NCBI GenBank assembly: GCA_016650445.1
Contig: JAENVS010000027.1
Location: 45,470 to 109,469, forward strand
Direction of reading: 5' to 3'
Source of the DNA: Frankiaceae bacterium
GTDB lineage: Bacteria; Actinomycetota; Actinomycetes; Mycobacteriales; SCTD01
Length of the DNA stretch: 64,000 bases
In this document: in pieces, positions 1 to 9,435 of the stretch
How the letters are laid out: each line of letters starts with the position of its first letter
Numbering within the stretch: the first letter of the stretch is position 1
Notes under the pieces: generated by a model
What the model was told of the DNA's origin: nothing
The model's database searches: none
What the model saw: only the letters and a program-made list of their open reading frames with translations
Translations under genes and position numbers: made by a program

Positions 1-48
1 TGACGCCACAGGTACTCGCGGCAGCGCCAACGCCATTGTTGCCAGCCG

Positions 49-567
49 CTACCTCCCGTCAATCGGAAGGATCATTTCGTCGTAGCCCCCGTCTTCGATC
101 CGCCCGCACTCGGACGCTGCGGAGAGCGTGAGGTTTCCATCGGTAGCGTCCGCCGGCACCGTGCCAATCGCGTAGAACCGGTAGACCGAGCCGATGGATG
201 CAGGTCGGGCTTCTACGAGTTCAACCGCGTTCGGTTGCTGACCTGCCACCACTAGTCCCGCGCCGAGAACGCCGCACTCCGATGTCACGAGCAGCCGGAA
301 GTCGTCTCCGGGGCGGAGCGGTCTCAGAGATGGCTGGATGTCGACGGCGAACGTGATCGGTGGTGCGGCATGCACGGTGCAGTAGTCGTAGTCGGCGTCA
401 GACGGGTCTGTCGGGCACCCGTCAGGACCCACTTCGGTCGGTGACGCCGACGCTGACGCTGACGAGCGTGGCGCTTCCTCGGTCGATCGGGCAGGCATGT
501 CTGACGGACTGGAGCAGCCGACTGCGACAACCCCGACAGCAGCGAGCAGAGCAGTGCGAAGCTTCAC
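49..567 (-). CDS. Predicted secreted lipoprotein, unknown function
   Basis: About 172 residues. The N-terminus has a basic residue pair, a hydrophobic stretch and a lipobox ending VVAVGC followed by SS, so it should be lipidated and anchored outside the membrane. After a Ser/Ala/Pro-rich linker the mature part has a few cysteines (CGVLG, SECGR) that could pair. No domain recognised. A GTG 24 nt further upstream (591) is possible, but the GTG at 567 lies exactly 6 nt after a GACAAT hexamer (574-579 on the complement), the leaderless arrangement seen throughout the window, and gives a more typical signal peptide. Divergent from the next gene. Confidence 0.75.
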   Translation of the reverse strand: MKLRTALLAAVGVVAVGCSSPSDMPARSTEEAPRSSASASASPTEVGPDGCPTDPSDADYDYCTVHAAPPITFAVDIQPSLRPLRPGDDFRLLVTSECGVLGAGLVVAGQQPNAVELVEARPASIGSVYRFYAIGTVPADATDGNLTLSAASECGRIEDGGYDEMILPIDGR

Positions 568-646
568 TCGGAGATTGTCCCGGCGCCGCACTCGGCGCGA
601 TAGGCAGGTAGGTGCCGCTCCGGGTGACCCGCCCTACGCTCCGTTC

Positions 647-1117
647 GTGCAGCCGGACTGGGACACCCTCGAGTGGCGGCTGGTCCCCTTCGACACAGGC
701 ACGGTCCGGTCTGTGGCCGGTGCGCTGACACCCTTCATCGGCGGCGAGTCCCTTCAGTCGCTCGCCGGCAAACATGAACGCGGACGCGGGTACGAGCCCG
801 CCGGCGGCTACGCGGGCCTGATGCTCCAGCTAGACCCGGACGAATGGCGAGCCCATCTGTTCGGGGATGCCATTGACGAGCTATCGGAGTGGGCGGGCGA
901 CCGCGTCCCGCTCCTCGGCTGCACTTGCGGCGACTTGCAGTGCTGGCCGCTGCTGGCTCGGGTCGTTCAGGACGGCGCGGGTGTGCGCTGGGACCAGTTC
1001 AGGCAGCTCCATCGCCGCCACTGGGAGTACGGCGACTTCGGCCCGTTCGTGTTCGAGACCGAGGCCTACGAGCGGGCCGTCCAGCACGCGATCACCTTGA
1101 AGTGCAGCAAGGAGTAG
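647..1117 (+). CDS. Conserved hypothetical protein with CTCGDLQCWPL motif
   Basis: About 156 residues. The segment around LLGCTCGDLQCWPLLARV, followed by VRWDQFRQ.HR..W.YGDFGPFVF, resembles a widespread small family of uncharacterised proteins; the paired CxC and CW residues look like a structural or metal site. I do not know a function. An upstream in-frame ATG at 497 exists but would overlap the divergent lipoprotein gene and encodes an Arg-rich low-complexity stretch; the GTG at 647 is 6 nt after TACGCT (635-640), so a leaderless start is preferred. It is convergent with the DUF222 remnant downstream. Confidence 0.65.
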   Translation: MQPDWDTLEWRLVPFDTGTVRSVAGALTPFIGGESLQSLAGKHERGRGYEPAGGYAGLMLQLDPDEWRAHLFGDAIDELSEWAGDRVPLLGCTCGDLQCWPLLARVVQDGAGVRWDQFRQLHRRHWEYGDFGPFVFETEAYERAVQHAITLKCSKE

Positions 1118-1197
1118 GAGCCGCTTGTCGAACGCGGACGATTGTCGTTGCGACTCGTCACGTGTTGAGCGGGGCATCGATGGCGGGCGGGCCCGCG

Positions 1198-2378
1198 TCA
1201 GGTGCGCGAGGGGGCGCGCGGCTGCGGGAGGAGCCAGGCAACGCGTAGGTCACTGATGGTCAGCTGCTCTCGATGCCACATCACGTGATGTCTGCGGCAG
1301 AGCAGCACGAGGTTGCCGACGTCTGTCGAGCCACCGTCCGCGCGGGCTCGCAGGTGATGCACGTCGCAGAACGCGGGTGGTCGGCTGCATCCCCTTGGCG
1401 ACGCAGCAGCGGTCGCGTGCGGCGACGGCTCGGCGCTGCCCGGCGGTGATCTGTTCGCTCACGCTGATCAGGCTGACGACCTGGCCGGCTTCGTCGAGGA
1501 CGACCCGATCAACCTGGGCATCGCAACGCAAGGTCTCGATGAGGGTGCGCGTCGCCGGGCCGGTCCACGGCGCGCTCGCGCAGCCTTGTCCCGGATGCTG
1601 CTCCAGGTCGACGAAGAAGCCGGCCGACGGCAGCGCATCCGTTCCCAAAGCACGCTGGGCGGGTGTCGGCAGACGCACTGCCCAGGATGCGGGGACGACG
1701 TAGGTCAACCGTGGGCGAGCCCCGCCGGCCTCCGGTAGGTCGGCGTAGCGCAAAACGAGCCCGAACACGTCCGCCAGGGCATCCAGCCGACGCTGCCCGG
1801 CAGGCCGCCTGTCGGCGTCCCCGTCTTGCCGCGCGAGCGGCTCGATCACGGTCTGGATCATCTCGGCGATCGCGTCAGGCACGTCGAACGTGCCGCGCCA
1901 GCGACCGTTGTGCTTGTTGCGCATGGAGAAGAACCGCGCCTGCTCGGCTGACTCCTCGTCGGCATCGAGCGCCGGCTCGCACCACGTCGCGATCTGGTGC
2001 CGGACGAAGTGCGCCAGTTGATCAGGGTCGCGTCGGCGCCTCCTCGGTGAGGTCTCCGGTGACGATCGCGTCACTGACCAGCGGGAGCTCGCGCAACGCC
2101 ACCGACGTACGGATCTGCCGCCCTGCCGTCGTACCCGTCGTCTTCGTGACCGAACGCAGCCAGGCCGGCGTCGGTGCCGTCATCCCGCCGGTGTCCGGCA
2201 CCGAGCCGCCACCGCGAACCTGAATCTCGCCGACGGCCCGGGACATCACGCCGCCCAGGCGTGTCATCCCGCCAACCACATCGGTGACGAGCCTCTGCAG
2301 TCCCTCCATCGACAAGCCGGTGACGTCGACCGCGGCAAGCGCGTCGACCTCCGACTGCAACGAGGGGTTCGAGCACAT
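1198..2378 (-). pseudogene. Decayed DUF222 / 13E12-repeat HNH endonuclease
   Basis: Pieces of one DUF222-HNH protein lie in three frames. The N-terminal piece (from ATG 2378) reads through DUF222 to GDLTEEA and then meets a stop near 2050; the next piece resumes with DPDQLAHFVRHQIATW. Intact relatives carry several tens of residues between these points, so an internal out-of-frame deletion is likely. A second break lies in a four-C run at 1391-1394; after it the frame reads FCDVHHLRARADGGS...NLVLLCRRHH, a good HNH motif, ending at TGA 1198-1200. Intact relative: the gene at 36207. Function would be DNA cleavage, probably lost. No LexA box was found upstream of this copy. Confidence 0.85.
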
Positions 2379-2514
2379 GGGCGAAGAATATCCGGGACTA
2401 CCGACGGAATCCCTTATGCCGCAGGCATTTCGGCGACTGTGGATTCAGCTGCACTTTGTCCACAGGTTGGCTCGCGGCCGTTGACGACGGCCCGCTGGCG
2501 GCTCCCGGCAATAC

Positions 2515-2871
2515 CTAGCGCCGCTTGCCGCTCGTGAAGCGGTTGAGGACCATCGACACGAGCGAGATCACCAGGGCGGCCAGGAACGCCTCGAAGAACC
2601 CGCCGACCTCGAACTTGTCGCTGAGTCCGGCCGTGATCGCGACCAGCACGCCGTTCACCACCAGCGCGAACAGCCCCAGGGTCACCAGAGTGAACGGCAG
2701 CGCCAGCAGCCGCAGGAACGGGCCGAGGATCGCGTTGACGAGCCCGAACAGGAGGGCGACCCAGACGAGGGTCAGGAAGCCCCCGTGGACGTCCACGCCA
2801 GGGACGACGTAGGCGGCCAGCCAGACGGCGAGCGTGAGGACGGCCCAGCGCAGCAGCAGCTTCTGAAGCAT
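2515..2871 (-). CDS. Phage-holin-like 4-TM membrane protein
   Basis: 118 residues with four hydrophobic segments (about 8-27, 32-50, 55-80, 92-108) and a short basic tail ending SGKRR. Layout and the motif G.VNAILGPFLRLLALPFT match the mycobacterial 4-TMS holin family (PF04020), which is chromosomal in most actinobacteria; its cellular role is not established. The ATG at 2871 follows CATGCT by 6 nt on the complement, consistent with a leaderless message. Longer versions upstream would run over the divergent secreted-protein gene and are Arg-rich. Confidence 0.85.
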   Translation of the reverse strand: MLQKLLLRWAVLTLAVWLAAYVVPGVDVHGGFLTLVWVALLFGLVNAILGPFLRLLALPFTLVTLGLFALVVNGVLVAITAGLSDKFEVGGFFEAFLAALVISLVSMVLNRFTSGKRR

Positions 2872-2880
2872 GCCGACAGC

Positions 2881-3269
2881 ATGGCAGGAGTTTGCCGCGG
2901 ACTGTCGAAGATCATCCCGGTGAGCCGATCCCGCCCCGTCCTCGCCCTTCTCGCCGTCGGCGCCTTCGCCGCGACCTCGGTGGGCGCCGCCACTCAGGCC
3001 GCCGACCCGAGCGCCAAGCGCACCCCCGCCGCGCACGCGGCCGACAAGACGGCCGTCTACGAGCCGTACGGCCCGATGCCTGCCGCACCGACGTCCGCGA
3101 CCGCACCGAGCAGGAGGTCGCGCGGGTGAAGGCCGGCATGACGCCCGAGCAGGTGCTGGTCGCGCTCGGTCAGCCGCGCACCCGCGGCGCCGACGGGTTC
3201 GAGTACTGCACGGCATCCGGTGCCCAGACTGTGACGTTCGTGAACGGCAAGGTCGCCCGCACGTCGTGA
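2881..3269 (+). pseudogene. Secreted protein with SmpA/BamE-like fold, frameshifted
   Basis: The first 65 codons encode a signal peptide (PVLALLAVGAFAATSVGAA) and linker up to YEPYGP. The sensible continuation, DACRTDVRDRTEQEVARVKAGMTPEQ and LGQPRTRG...YC...VTFVNGKV, lies in another frame and resembles the SmpA/BamE/OmlA repeat (outer-membrane assembly or small lipoprotein fold). Restoring one G in GGCCCGAT near 3071-3076 would join the two. Either a sequencing error or a real knockout. The last codons overlap the start of the methyltransferase by 4 nt (GTGA), so the pair was probably co-translated. Confidence 0.6.
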
Positions 3270-3898
3270 CCCCGCAGGACCGCCACGCGCTCCTGCTCGC
3301 GCACACCAGCCTTCGCCGGCCGGACATCGTCCCGGAGGTCGAGCTCCACCTCGTCGACGACATCGTCGCGCTGTGGAAGGTGACCGGCGAGGACGACCCA
3401 CCGCCGTTCTGGGCGGTGGCCTGGCTGGGCGGGCAGGCGTTGGCGCGCTACGTGCTGGACCACCCCGAGCAGGTGCGCGGACGACGCGTGCTCGACCTCG
3501 GCAGCGGTTCCGGGCTTGTCGCGATCGCCGCAACGCTTGCGGGTGCGGCGCACGTCCTCGCGGCGGACATCGACCCGTTCTGCAGCACCGCGATCGAGGT
3601 CAACGCACGTGCGAACGGCGTCGATGTCGAGGTCACGCTCGAGGACCTGCTCGAGCGGGAGCCGCCGGCCGTCGACGTGGTGCTGGCGGGCGACGTCTGG
3701 TACGAGCAGTCGATGGCCGAGCGGGCGACCGCGTGGCTGGTGCGCAGCCCGGCGTCGGTGCTCCTCGGTGATCCCGGCCGGACCTACCTGCCGCGGGACG
3801 GGTGGGTCGAGCTGGCGGCGTACGACGTACCCACGACCCGTGACCTCGAGGGTGTCGAGAGCAAGCGGGTGCGGGTCTTCAGCCCAGCACCTCGGTGA
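3266..3898 (+). CDS. Class I SAM-dependent methyltransferase (nicotinamide/protein N-methyltransferase-like)
   Basis: 210 residues. SAM-binding motif I is VLDLGSGSGLVAIAA at about residue 75-89, preceded by PFWAVAWLGGQALARYV, a signature of the ETFB-lysine / nicotinamide N-methyltransferase-like (METTL20/PrmA-related) group; the acidic ADID follows at about 100. Substrate cannot be told. GTG start at 3266 overlaps the stop of the preceding gene. The 3' end overlaps the convergent small zinc-protein gene by 20 nt. Confidence 0.85.
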   Translation: MTPQDRHALLLAHTSLRRPDIVPEVELHLVDDIVALWKVTGEDDPPPFWAVAWLGGQALARYVLDHPEQVRGRRVLDLGSGSGLVAIAATLAGAAHVLAADIDPFCSTAIEVNARANGVDVEVTLEDLLEREPPAVDVVLAGDVWYEQSMAERATAWLVRSPASVLLGDPGRTYLPRDGWVELAAYDVPTTRDLEGVESKRVRVFSPAPR

Positions 3899-4064
3899 TC
3901 GTCACGTTGCCGTACTGGTTGAGCATGTGCTCGGTCGCGTCGAGCCGGTGCGCGCCGCAGGCGACCATCGACGTCGTACCCGACGGCTCGGCGACGCTGT
4001 CCAGCGCGCTGCTGATCTCCCAGACGGCGAGCTCGCCGCAGTCGCCGCAGACGTGGTGACTCAC
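3879..4064 (-). CDS. Small Cys-containing protein, possible zinc ribbon
   Basis: 61 residues: CGDC near the N-terminus and a second CGAH pair in the middle make a plausible four-ligand zinc site, ending in EHMLNQYGNVTITEVLG. Similar tiny proteins occur in actinobacteria without assigned function. The GTG at 4064 overlaps the NUDIX stop (GTGA), showing translational coupling, and excludes the much longer Arg-rich frame upstream. Confidence 0.7.
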   Translation of the reverse strand: MSHHVCGDCGELAVWEISSALDSVAEPSGTTSMVACGAHRLDATEHMLNQYGNVTITEVLG

Positions 4065-4507
4065 GACAGCTCCTCCACCCGGTCCAGGAACGGCTGCTGC
4101 GCGGGCAGCATCTTCGTCCGCGCGACGTCCACAGCGAACCACTCGGCGCGGTCGATCTCCGGGAAACGCTGGATCCGACCCGACTTCGGCGGCCACTGCA
4201 TCTCGAAGAGCCCCGGCACGATCGCCGAGACGTCGACGTCGCCCTCGATCGCCCATGCAGTGACGACCTTGCCGCCCTTCTGCACGATCTCCCCGAGGGG
4301 GACCGGGGCACCCGGTGGCGCGGGCAGGCCGAGCTCCTCCTCGAACTCGCGGTAGGCGGTCGTCAGCAGGTCCTCGCCGGGTTCGACCAGACCCTTCGGG
4401 ATGCCCCAGACGTCGCGTCGCGCGTGCAGCGGACCGCCCGGGTGCGCAAGCAGCACTTCGAGATCAGTACGCCGGCGCCAGACCAGCAGTCCGGCGCTTC
4501 GTCTCAC
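4061..4507 (-). CDS. NUDIX hydrolase
   Basis: 148 residues. Nudix box: GLVEPGEDLLTTAYREFEEEL (about residues 38-58) fits GX5EX7REUXEEXGU. Preceded by WGIPKG, and followed by F.MQWPPKSGR, found in the bis(5'-nucleosyl)-tetraphosphatase-like group, so a dinucleotide polyphosphate or related nucleotide substrate is possible but not shown. GTG start overlaps the stop of the DUF3089 gene by 4 nt and its own stop overlaps the zinc-protein start, so three genes form one coupled unit. Confidence 0.9.
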   Translation of the reverse strand: MRRSAGLLVWRRRTDLEVLLAHPGGPLHARRDVWGIPKGLVEPGEDLLTTAYREFEEELGLPAPPGAPVPLGEIVQKGGKVVTAWAIEGDVDVSAIVPGLFEMQWPPKSGRIQRFPEIDRAEWFAVDVARTKMLPAQQPFLDRVEELS

Positions 4508-5598
4508 CTGGCCACCTGTCGGCGTACCGCCTCGACGAGGTCGCCCAGCGCGAGGGTGACGTCGGCGACGTGCAGCCCCCAGGCCGGCCCGAGGGCAGCC
4601 TCGAACGGCGGCACGCCGCTGCCGGGGACGGTGGAAACGTGCAGCCAGGTGGCGCCGGCTGCTGTGCGGCAGGCGACCCGGATGCCCCCGGGGTAGCTGA
4701 CGAAGCCGGTGCCGGGCAGTGCCCGCGGACCGGCGGTGACCCGGCCCGCAGGAACGAACGGATGAGCCGCCCCGGCCGCACCGGCAAGGACGGTGGGGTC
4801 GGTGCACAGCACGTCGATGCCCGTGCTCGACGAGCGACCGAACAGCGAGTACGACGGGGGCGTGACGGCGTACGAGCTGTAGGCGATCACGCAACCTCTC
4901 TGCCCCGCGGTCCGGCAGGCCGGGATCTTCGTGAACGTCCCGCCGATGTCGCTGCCCCGGGCCGCGGTGACGTTGCTGCCGATGAGGATCGCCGACAGGA
5001 GCCGGCCGCGCGTCGACGCGTCGGGTTCGATCTCGTCCGTGATGAGACGGGAGAGCACGAGCGACCCCTGCGAGTGGCCGATCAGGACGTACGGTCGGCC
5101 GTTGTTGTCGTGCGCCAGGTAGTCCAGCCAGGCCGCGCGCACATCCTGGTAGGCGACCTTCTGCGCGGCGGGGTCGAAGTACCGGCCGCTGAGCAGGGCG
5201 CGCGTAGTGACCTGCTGGTAGACGGGTGCGAAGACCCGGCAGACCGACGAGAACAGCGCGGCCTGGGCGTGCACCACGTCCACCACCTCGGGGGTGACCG
5301 TTCGGGGTGCGTTGTCCGACGGTGCCTGGGACACGGTCGGGTACACGTAGAAGCAGTCCGCCTTCAGCCCCGCCGCGGGCACGAACGCGACGCGACTCCG
5401 CGCGCCGCCGGCCTGCACCACGGTGGCGTCGAGGTCCTTGTCGCACGGGTTGCCGGCGAGTCCCGGCCGGCAGGCCCACACCGTGTCGCTGGGGGCGGGC
5501 GGGGTGGGCGACGGCGGCGGGCCGGCCGCCGGTCCCGAGGAGGAGCACGATGCTGAGCCGAGCAGAAGCACGACGGCGACCAGGCTCCGGGGACGCAT
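4504..5598 (-). CDS. DUF3089 (lysophospholipase-like alpha/beta hydrolase) lipoprotein
   Basis: 364 residues. N-terminal lipoprotein signal LLLGSASC, then a Pro-rich linker. The core has the DUF3089 pattern: CFYVYPTVS, FAPVYQQVT, and the nucleophile elbow LIGHSQGS (G-H-S-Q-G) at about residue 175. The family is predicted to be an extracytoplasmic esterase/lipase; substrate unknown. It heads the operon with the NUDIX and zinc-protein genes and is divergent from hrpA, with 42 bp between starts. Confidence 0.87.
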   Translation of the reverse strand: MRPRSLVAVVLLLGSASCSSSGPAAGPPPSPTPPAPSDTVWACRPGLAGNPCDKDLDATVVQAGGARSRVAFVPAAGLKADCFYVYPTVSQAPSDNAPRTVTPEVVDVVHAQAALFSSVCRVFAPVYQQVTTRALLSGRYFDPAAQKVAYQDVRAAWLDYLAHDNNGRPYVLIGHSQGSLVLSRLITDEIEPDASTRGRLLSAILIGSNVTAARGSDIGGTFTKIPACRTAGQRGCVIAYSSYAVTPPSYSLFGRSSSTGIDVLCTDPTVLAGAAGAAHPFVPAGRVTAGPRALPGTGFVSYPGGIRVACRTAAGATWLHVSTVPGSGVPPFEAALGPAWGLHVADVTLALGDLVEAVRRQVAR

Positions 5599-5625
5599 GA
5601 GACCAGCCAACCACCGCGCGCCACC

Positions 5626-5631
5626 TAGGCT
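5626..5631 (+). promoter_or_regulatory. -10 element of leaderless hrpA promoter
   Basis: TAGGCT ends 9 nt before the hrpA ATG. A transcript starting 6-9 nt after this hexamer would begin at or just before the start codon. Within the short divergent region (5599-5640) there is no Shine-Dalgarno sequence for hrpA. Confidence 0.5.
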
Positions 5632-5640
5632 GGCCGCACG

Positions 5641-8600
5641 ATGAGCAGTGCCGACCTCCGGGAGCGCCTGGACGGCCTGATGCTGCGCGACCGCCGTCGG
5701 ATCGAGCGGCGACTGGCCGGCCGTCCTGATCTGGCGCGCCTGGCCCGCGACGTCGAGACGGCCGAGGCGAAGGTGGCCGCGCGACGGGCCGCCGTGCCGA
5801 CCATCACCTACCCCGACCTCCCGGTCAGCCAGGCGCGCGACGAGCTGATGACGGCGCTGCGAGGGCACCAGGTCGTGGTCGTCGCGGGGGAGACGGGGTC
5901 GGGGAAGACGACGCAGCTCCCCAAGATGCTGCTCGAGCTCGGCCGCGGGATCACCGGCCTCATCGGCCATACCCAGCCGCGCCGGATCGCCGCGCGCACC
6001 GTGGCGGAACGGATCGCCGAGGAGCTCGACACACCGCTCGGGGAGACCGTCGGTTACAAGGTGCGCTTCCACGACCAGGTGGGCGACACGACGTTGGTCA
6101 AGCTGATGACCGACGGCATCCTGCTGGCGGAGCTGCAGAACGACACGTCGCTGTGGCAGTACGACACGCTGATCCTCGACGAGGCGCACGAGCGCAGCCT
6201 GAACGTCGACTTCCTGCTGGGATATCTCAAGCAGCTGCTGCCGCGCCGGCCGGACCTGAAGTTGGTCATCACGAGCGCGACGATCGACCCCGGCCGGTTC
6301 GCGGCGCACTTCGACGACGCACCGGTGGTGGAGGTCAGCGGCCGGACTTATCCCGTGGAGGTCCGCTACCGGCCGCCGCGCGATGACTCCGACCCGGTGC
6401 AGGCCATCGCCGACGCCGTCGACGAGCTCGAGCGCGAGTCGCCTGGCGACGTGCTGGTCTTCCTGTCGGGGGAGCGGGAGATCCGCGACACCGCCGAGGT
6501 GCTGCGCGGCCGGGTCGGTGAACGCACCGAGGTGCTGCCGCTCTACGGCCGGCTCTCCATCGCGGAGCAGCACAAGGTCTTCACGGCGCACACCGGCCGC
6601 CGCGTCGTGCTCGCCACCAACGTCGCCGAGACGTCGCTGACCGTGCCCGGCATCCGGTACGTCGTCGACCCGGGTACGGCGCGCATCTCGCGCTACAGCG
6701 CACGGACGAAGGTGCAGCGGCTGCCCATCGAGCCGATCAGCCAGGCCTCCGCCCGGCAGCGGGCCGGTCGGTGCGGTCGGGTGGCCGACGGCATCTGCAT
6801 CCGGCTGTACGCCGAGGACGACTTCGAGAAGCGGCCGGAGTACACCGACCCCGAGATCCTGCGGACCAACCTCGCGTCGGTGATCCTGCAGATGACCGCG
6901 ATCGGGCTCGGCGACGTCGCGGCGTTCCCGTTCGTCGACCCGCCCGACCGTCGCAACATCAAGGACGGCCTCGACCTCCTGCACGAGCTCGGCGCCCTCG
7001 ACAACCGGCGCCGGCTGACGCCGATCGGGCGGCAGCTCGCTGCGCTGCCGATAGATCCGCGGCTGGCCAGGATGGTCGTGGAGGCGGACCGGCAGGGCGC
7101 GCTGCGCGAGGTGCTGGTGATCGCGGCGGCGCTGTCGATCCAGGACCCACGGGAGCGACCGCTCGACAAGCAGCAGCAGGCCGACGAGCTGCACAAGCGC
7201 TTTGCCGATCCGACGTCGGACTTCCTGACCTACCTCAACCTCTGGAACCACATCTCGGAGCAGCAGAAGGCACTGTCGAGCAGCGCGTTCCGGCGGCTGT
7301 GCCGGACCGAGTTCCTCAACTGGCTGCGCATCCGCGAGTGGCAGGACCTGCACAGCCAGCTGCGCCGCGTGGCGCGCTCGTTAGAGCTGTCTCTCAACAG
7401 CGGCTACCCCGGACCGGACGCTGTGCACCAGTCCGTGCTCGCCGGCCTGCTCAGCCACGTCGGCCTGCGTGACTCCGAGAAGAGGGAGTACGCCGGCGCG
7501 CGCGGCGCGCGGTTCGCCGTCGTACCCAGCAGTGCCCTCTACAAGAAGCAGCCGACGTGGGTCGTCGCGGCCGAGCTGGTCGAGACCAACCGGATGTGGG
7601 GGAGGGTCTGCGCGCGCATCGCCCCCGAGTGGGCCGAGGAGCTCGGCGCGCACCTCGTCACCCGCGTCTACAGCGAGCCGCACTGGGAGAACAAGCAGGG
7701 CGCGGTCATCGGCTACGAGCGGGTGACGCTCTACGGCGTACCGCTCGTCGCGCGGCGCAAGGTCAGCTACGCCCGCATCGACCCGGAGCTGAGCCGGGAG
7801 CTGTTCCTCCGGCACGCGCTGGTCGAGGGCGACTGGGAGACCCACCACGCGTTCTTCGCCGACAACCTCCGGCTGCTCGAGGACGTCGAGGAGCTCGAGC
7901 ACCGCGCGCGGCGACGGGGGATCGTCGTCGACGACCAGACGCTGTTCGACTTCTACGACGTGCGCATCCCGGCCGACGTCGTGTCGGGCGCGCACTTCGA
8001 CGCCTGGTGGAAGACGGCCCGGGCGGAGAAGCCGGACCTGCTGACCTTCTCCATGGCGATGCTGGTGCAGGAATCGGCCGCCGTCGACCCGGGCGACTAC
8101 CCGGACGCCTGGCAGCAGGGGGACGTGCGGCTCGCGCTGACGTACCAGTTCGAGCCGGGCACCGAGGCCGACGGCGTGACGGTGCACATCCCCGTACGCG
8201 TGCTGGGAGCCGTGATGTCGTACGGCTTCGACTGGCAGGTGCCTGGGCTGCGTCATGACCTCATCGTCGCGTTGCTCAAGTCGTTGCCGAAGCCGCTACG
8301 GGTGCGGCTGGTCCCGGCGCCGGACACCGCCGCGGCGTTGCTCGCCGTGCTGGAGCCGAGGCAGGAGCCGCTGCTCGACGCGCTCGAGCAGGAGCTGCTG
8401 CGGCTGCGTGGCGTCGACGTCCGCCGGGACGACTGGCAGCTCGACCGGGTGCCGGAGCACCTGCGGATGACGTTTCGCATCGAGGACGAGCGCGGCCGCA
8501 CCCTTGCCGAGGGCAGCGACCTCACAGATCTGCGCGAGCAGCTGGCGCCGAAGGTGCAGGGCGCACTGTCGTCCGCCGCCGGTGGTCTCGAGCGGACGGG

Positions 8601-9411
8601 GTTGACGGCGTGGGCGGACGTGCCGCGCAGCGTCGCTGCCGGGCCGGGCGTCACCGGATATCCCGCGCTCGTGGACGAAGGCGAGTCGGTCGCCTTCCGG
8701 GTGCTCGGCTCGGGGCAGGAGCAGGCTGCCGCGATGTGGGCCGGCGTACGCCGCTTGCTTCTTCTGTCGATTCCTTCGCCGGTCAAGGCGATCGCCGGGC
8801 GCCTCAGCAACGCCTCGAAGCTGGCGCTGACGACCAACCCGCACGGCAATGTTGTGGCGCTGCTCGACGACAGTGTCGTCGCGGCGGTGGACGCTTTGAT
8901 GCGGTCCGGTGGTGGGCTGCCGTGGGACGCGGCGGCGTACGAGCGGTTGCGCGACCACGTGCGCGGCGGGCTGAACGAGACCACGGAGCAGGTGCTGCGC
9001 CACGTCGAGGAGGCCCTGACCCTGTGGGCGTCCTTGACGCCGCAGGTCGCCGGCATCTCCGCGGCACAGGTCGACATGCGGGAGCAGCTGACGCGGCTGG
9101 TCCGGCCGGGCTTCGTCACCGCGACGGGGCTTGATCGCCTCCCCGATCTGGTGCGCTACCTCACGGCGATCGAGGCGCGGTTGTCCAAGCTGCCCCGCGA
9201 CGCCGACCGGGACCGCCGGGAGATGGCGACGGTGCACGCCGTGCAGGAGGAGGTCGACGCGTTGCTGCGCACGCGACCCGACGACCCGCGGGCACGGGAG
9301 ATCTGCTGGCTGGTCGAGGAGCTGCGGGTCAGCCTGTTCGCACAGGGGATGCGCACCCGTCAGCCGGTGTCGGAGAAGCGGATCTACAAGGCGATCGACG
9401 CACTGCTCTGA
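5641..9411 (+). CDS. hrpA: ATP-dependent RNA helicase HrpA (DEAH box)
   Basis: 1256 residues, normal for bacterial HrpA. Walker A GETGSGKTT at 83-91, DEAH at about 180 (LILDEAHERS), SAT (VITSATID) at about 213, motif VI QRAGRCGR near 375, then the HA2/OB region and the long C-terminal DUF3418 characteristic of HrpA. DEAH RNA helicases of this type act on translation and ribosome rescue or mRNA processing. ATG at 5641 is preferred because of the -10 hexamer just upstream and lack of alternatives. Stands alone; the GGDEF gene is convergent. Confidence 0.97.
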   Translation: MSSADLRERLDGLMLRDRRRIERRLAGRPDLARLARDVETAEAKVAARRAAVPTITYPDLPVSQARDELMTALRGHQVVVVAGETGSGKTTQLPKMLLELGRGITGLIGHTQPRRIAARTVAERIAEELDTPLGETVGYKVRFHDQVGDTTLVKLMTDGILLAELQNDTSLWQYDTLILDEAHERSLNVDFLLGYLKQLLPRRPDLKLVITSATIDPGRFAAHFDDAPVVEVSGRTYPVEVRYRPPRDDSDPVQAIADAVDELERESPGDVLVFLSGEREIRDTAEVLRGRVGERTEVLPLYGRLSIAEQHKVFTAHTGRRVVLATNVAETSLTVPGIRYVVDPGTARISRYSARTKVQRLPIEPISQASARQRAGRCGRVADGICIRLYAEDDFEKRPEYTDPEILRTNLASVILQMTAIGLGDVAAFPFVDPPDRRNIKDGLDLLHELGALDNRRRLTPIGRQLAALPIDPRLARMVVEADRQGALREVLVIAAALSIQDPRERPLDKQQQADELHKRFADPTSDFLTYLNLWNHISEQQKALSSSAFRRLCRTEFLNWLRIREWQDLHSQLRRVARSLELSLNSGYPGPDAVHQSVLAGLLSHVGLRDSEKREYAGARGARFAVVPSSALYKKQPTWVVAAELVETNRMWGRVCARIAPEWAEELGAHLVTRVYSEPHWENKQGAVIGYERVTLYGVPLVARRKVSYARIDPELSRELFLRHALVEGDWETHHAFFADNLRLLEDVEELEHRARRRGIVVDDQTLFDFYDVRIPADVVSGAHFDAWWKTARAEKPDLLTFSMAMLVQESAAVDPGDYPDAWQQGDVRLALTYQFEPGTEADGVTVHIPVRVLGAVMSYGFDWQVPGLRHDLIVALLKSLPKPLRVRLVPAPDTAAALLAVLEPRQEPLLDALEQELLRLRGVDVRRDDWQLDRVPEHLRMTFRIEDERGRTLAEGSDLTDLREQLAPKVQGALSSAAGGLERTGLTAWADVPRSVAAGPGVTGYPALVDEGESVAFRVLGSGQEQAAAMWAGVRRLLLLSIPSPVKAIAGRLSNASKLALTTNPHGNVVALLDDSVVAAVDALMRSGGGLPWDAAAYERLRDHVRGGLNETTEQVLRHVEEALTLWASLTPQVAGISAAQVDMREQLTRLVRPGFVTATGLDRLPDLVRYLTAIEARLSKLPRDADRDRREMATVHAVQEEVDALLRTRPDDPRAREICWLVEELRVSLFAQGMRTRQPVSEKRIYKAIDALL

Positions 9412-9435
9412 GTCAGCGGTCGCCCGACCCTCTCG

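Noticed and set aside
497..646. N-terminal extension of the CTCGD protein to ATG 497
   Set aside because: It would run through the divergent lipoprotein gene; residues are Arg-rich and unlike the conserved part; a -10 hexamer lies 6 nt before GTG 647.
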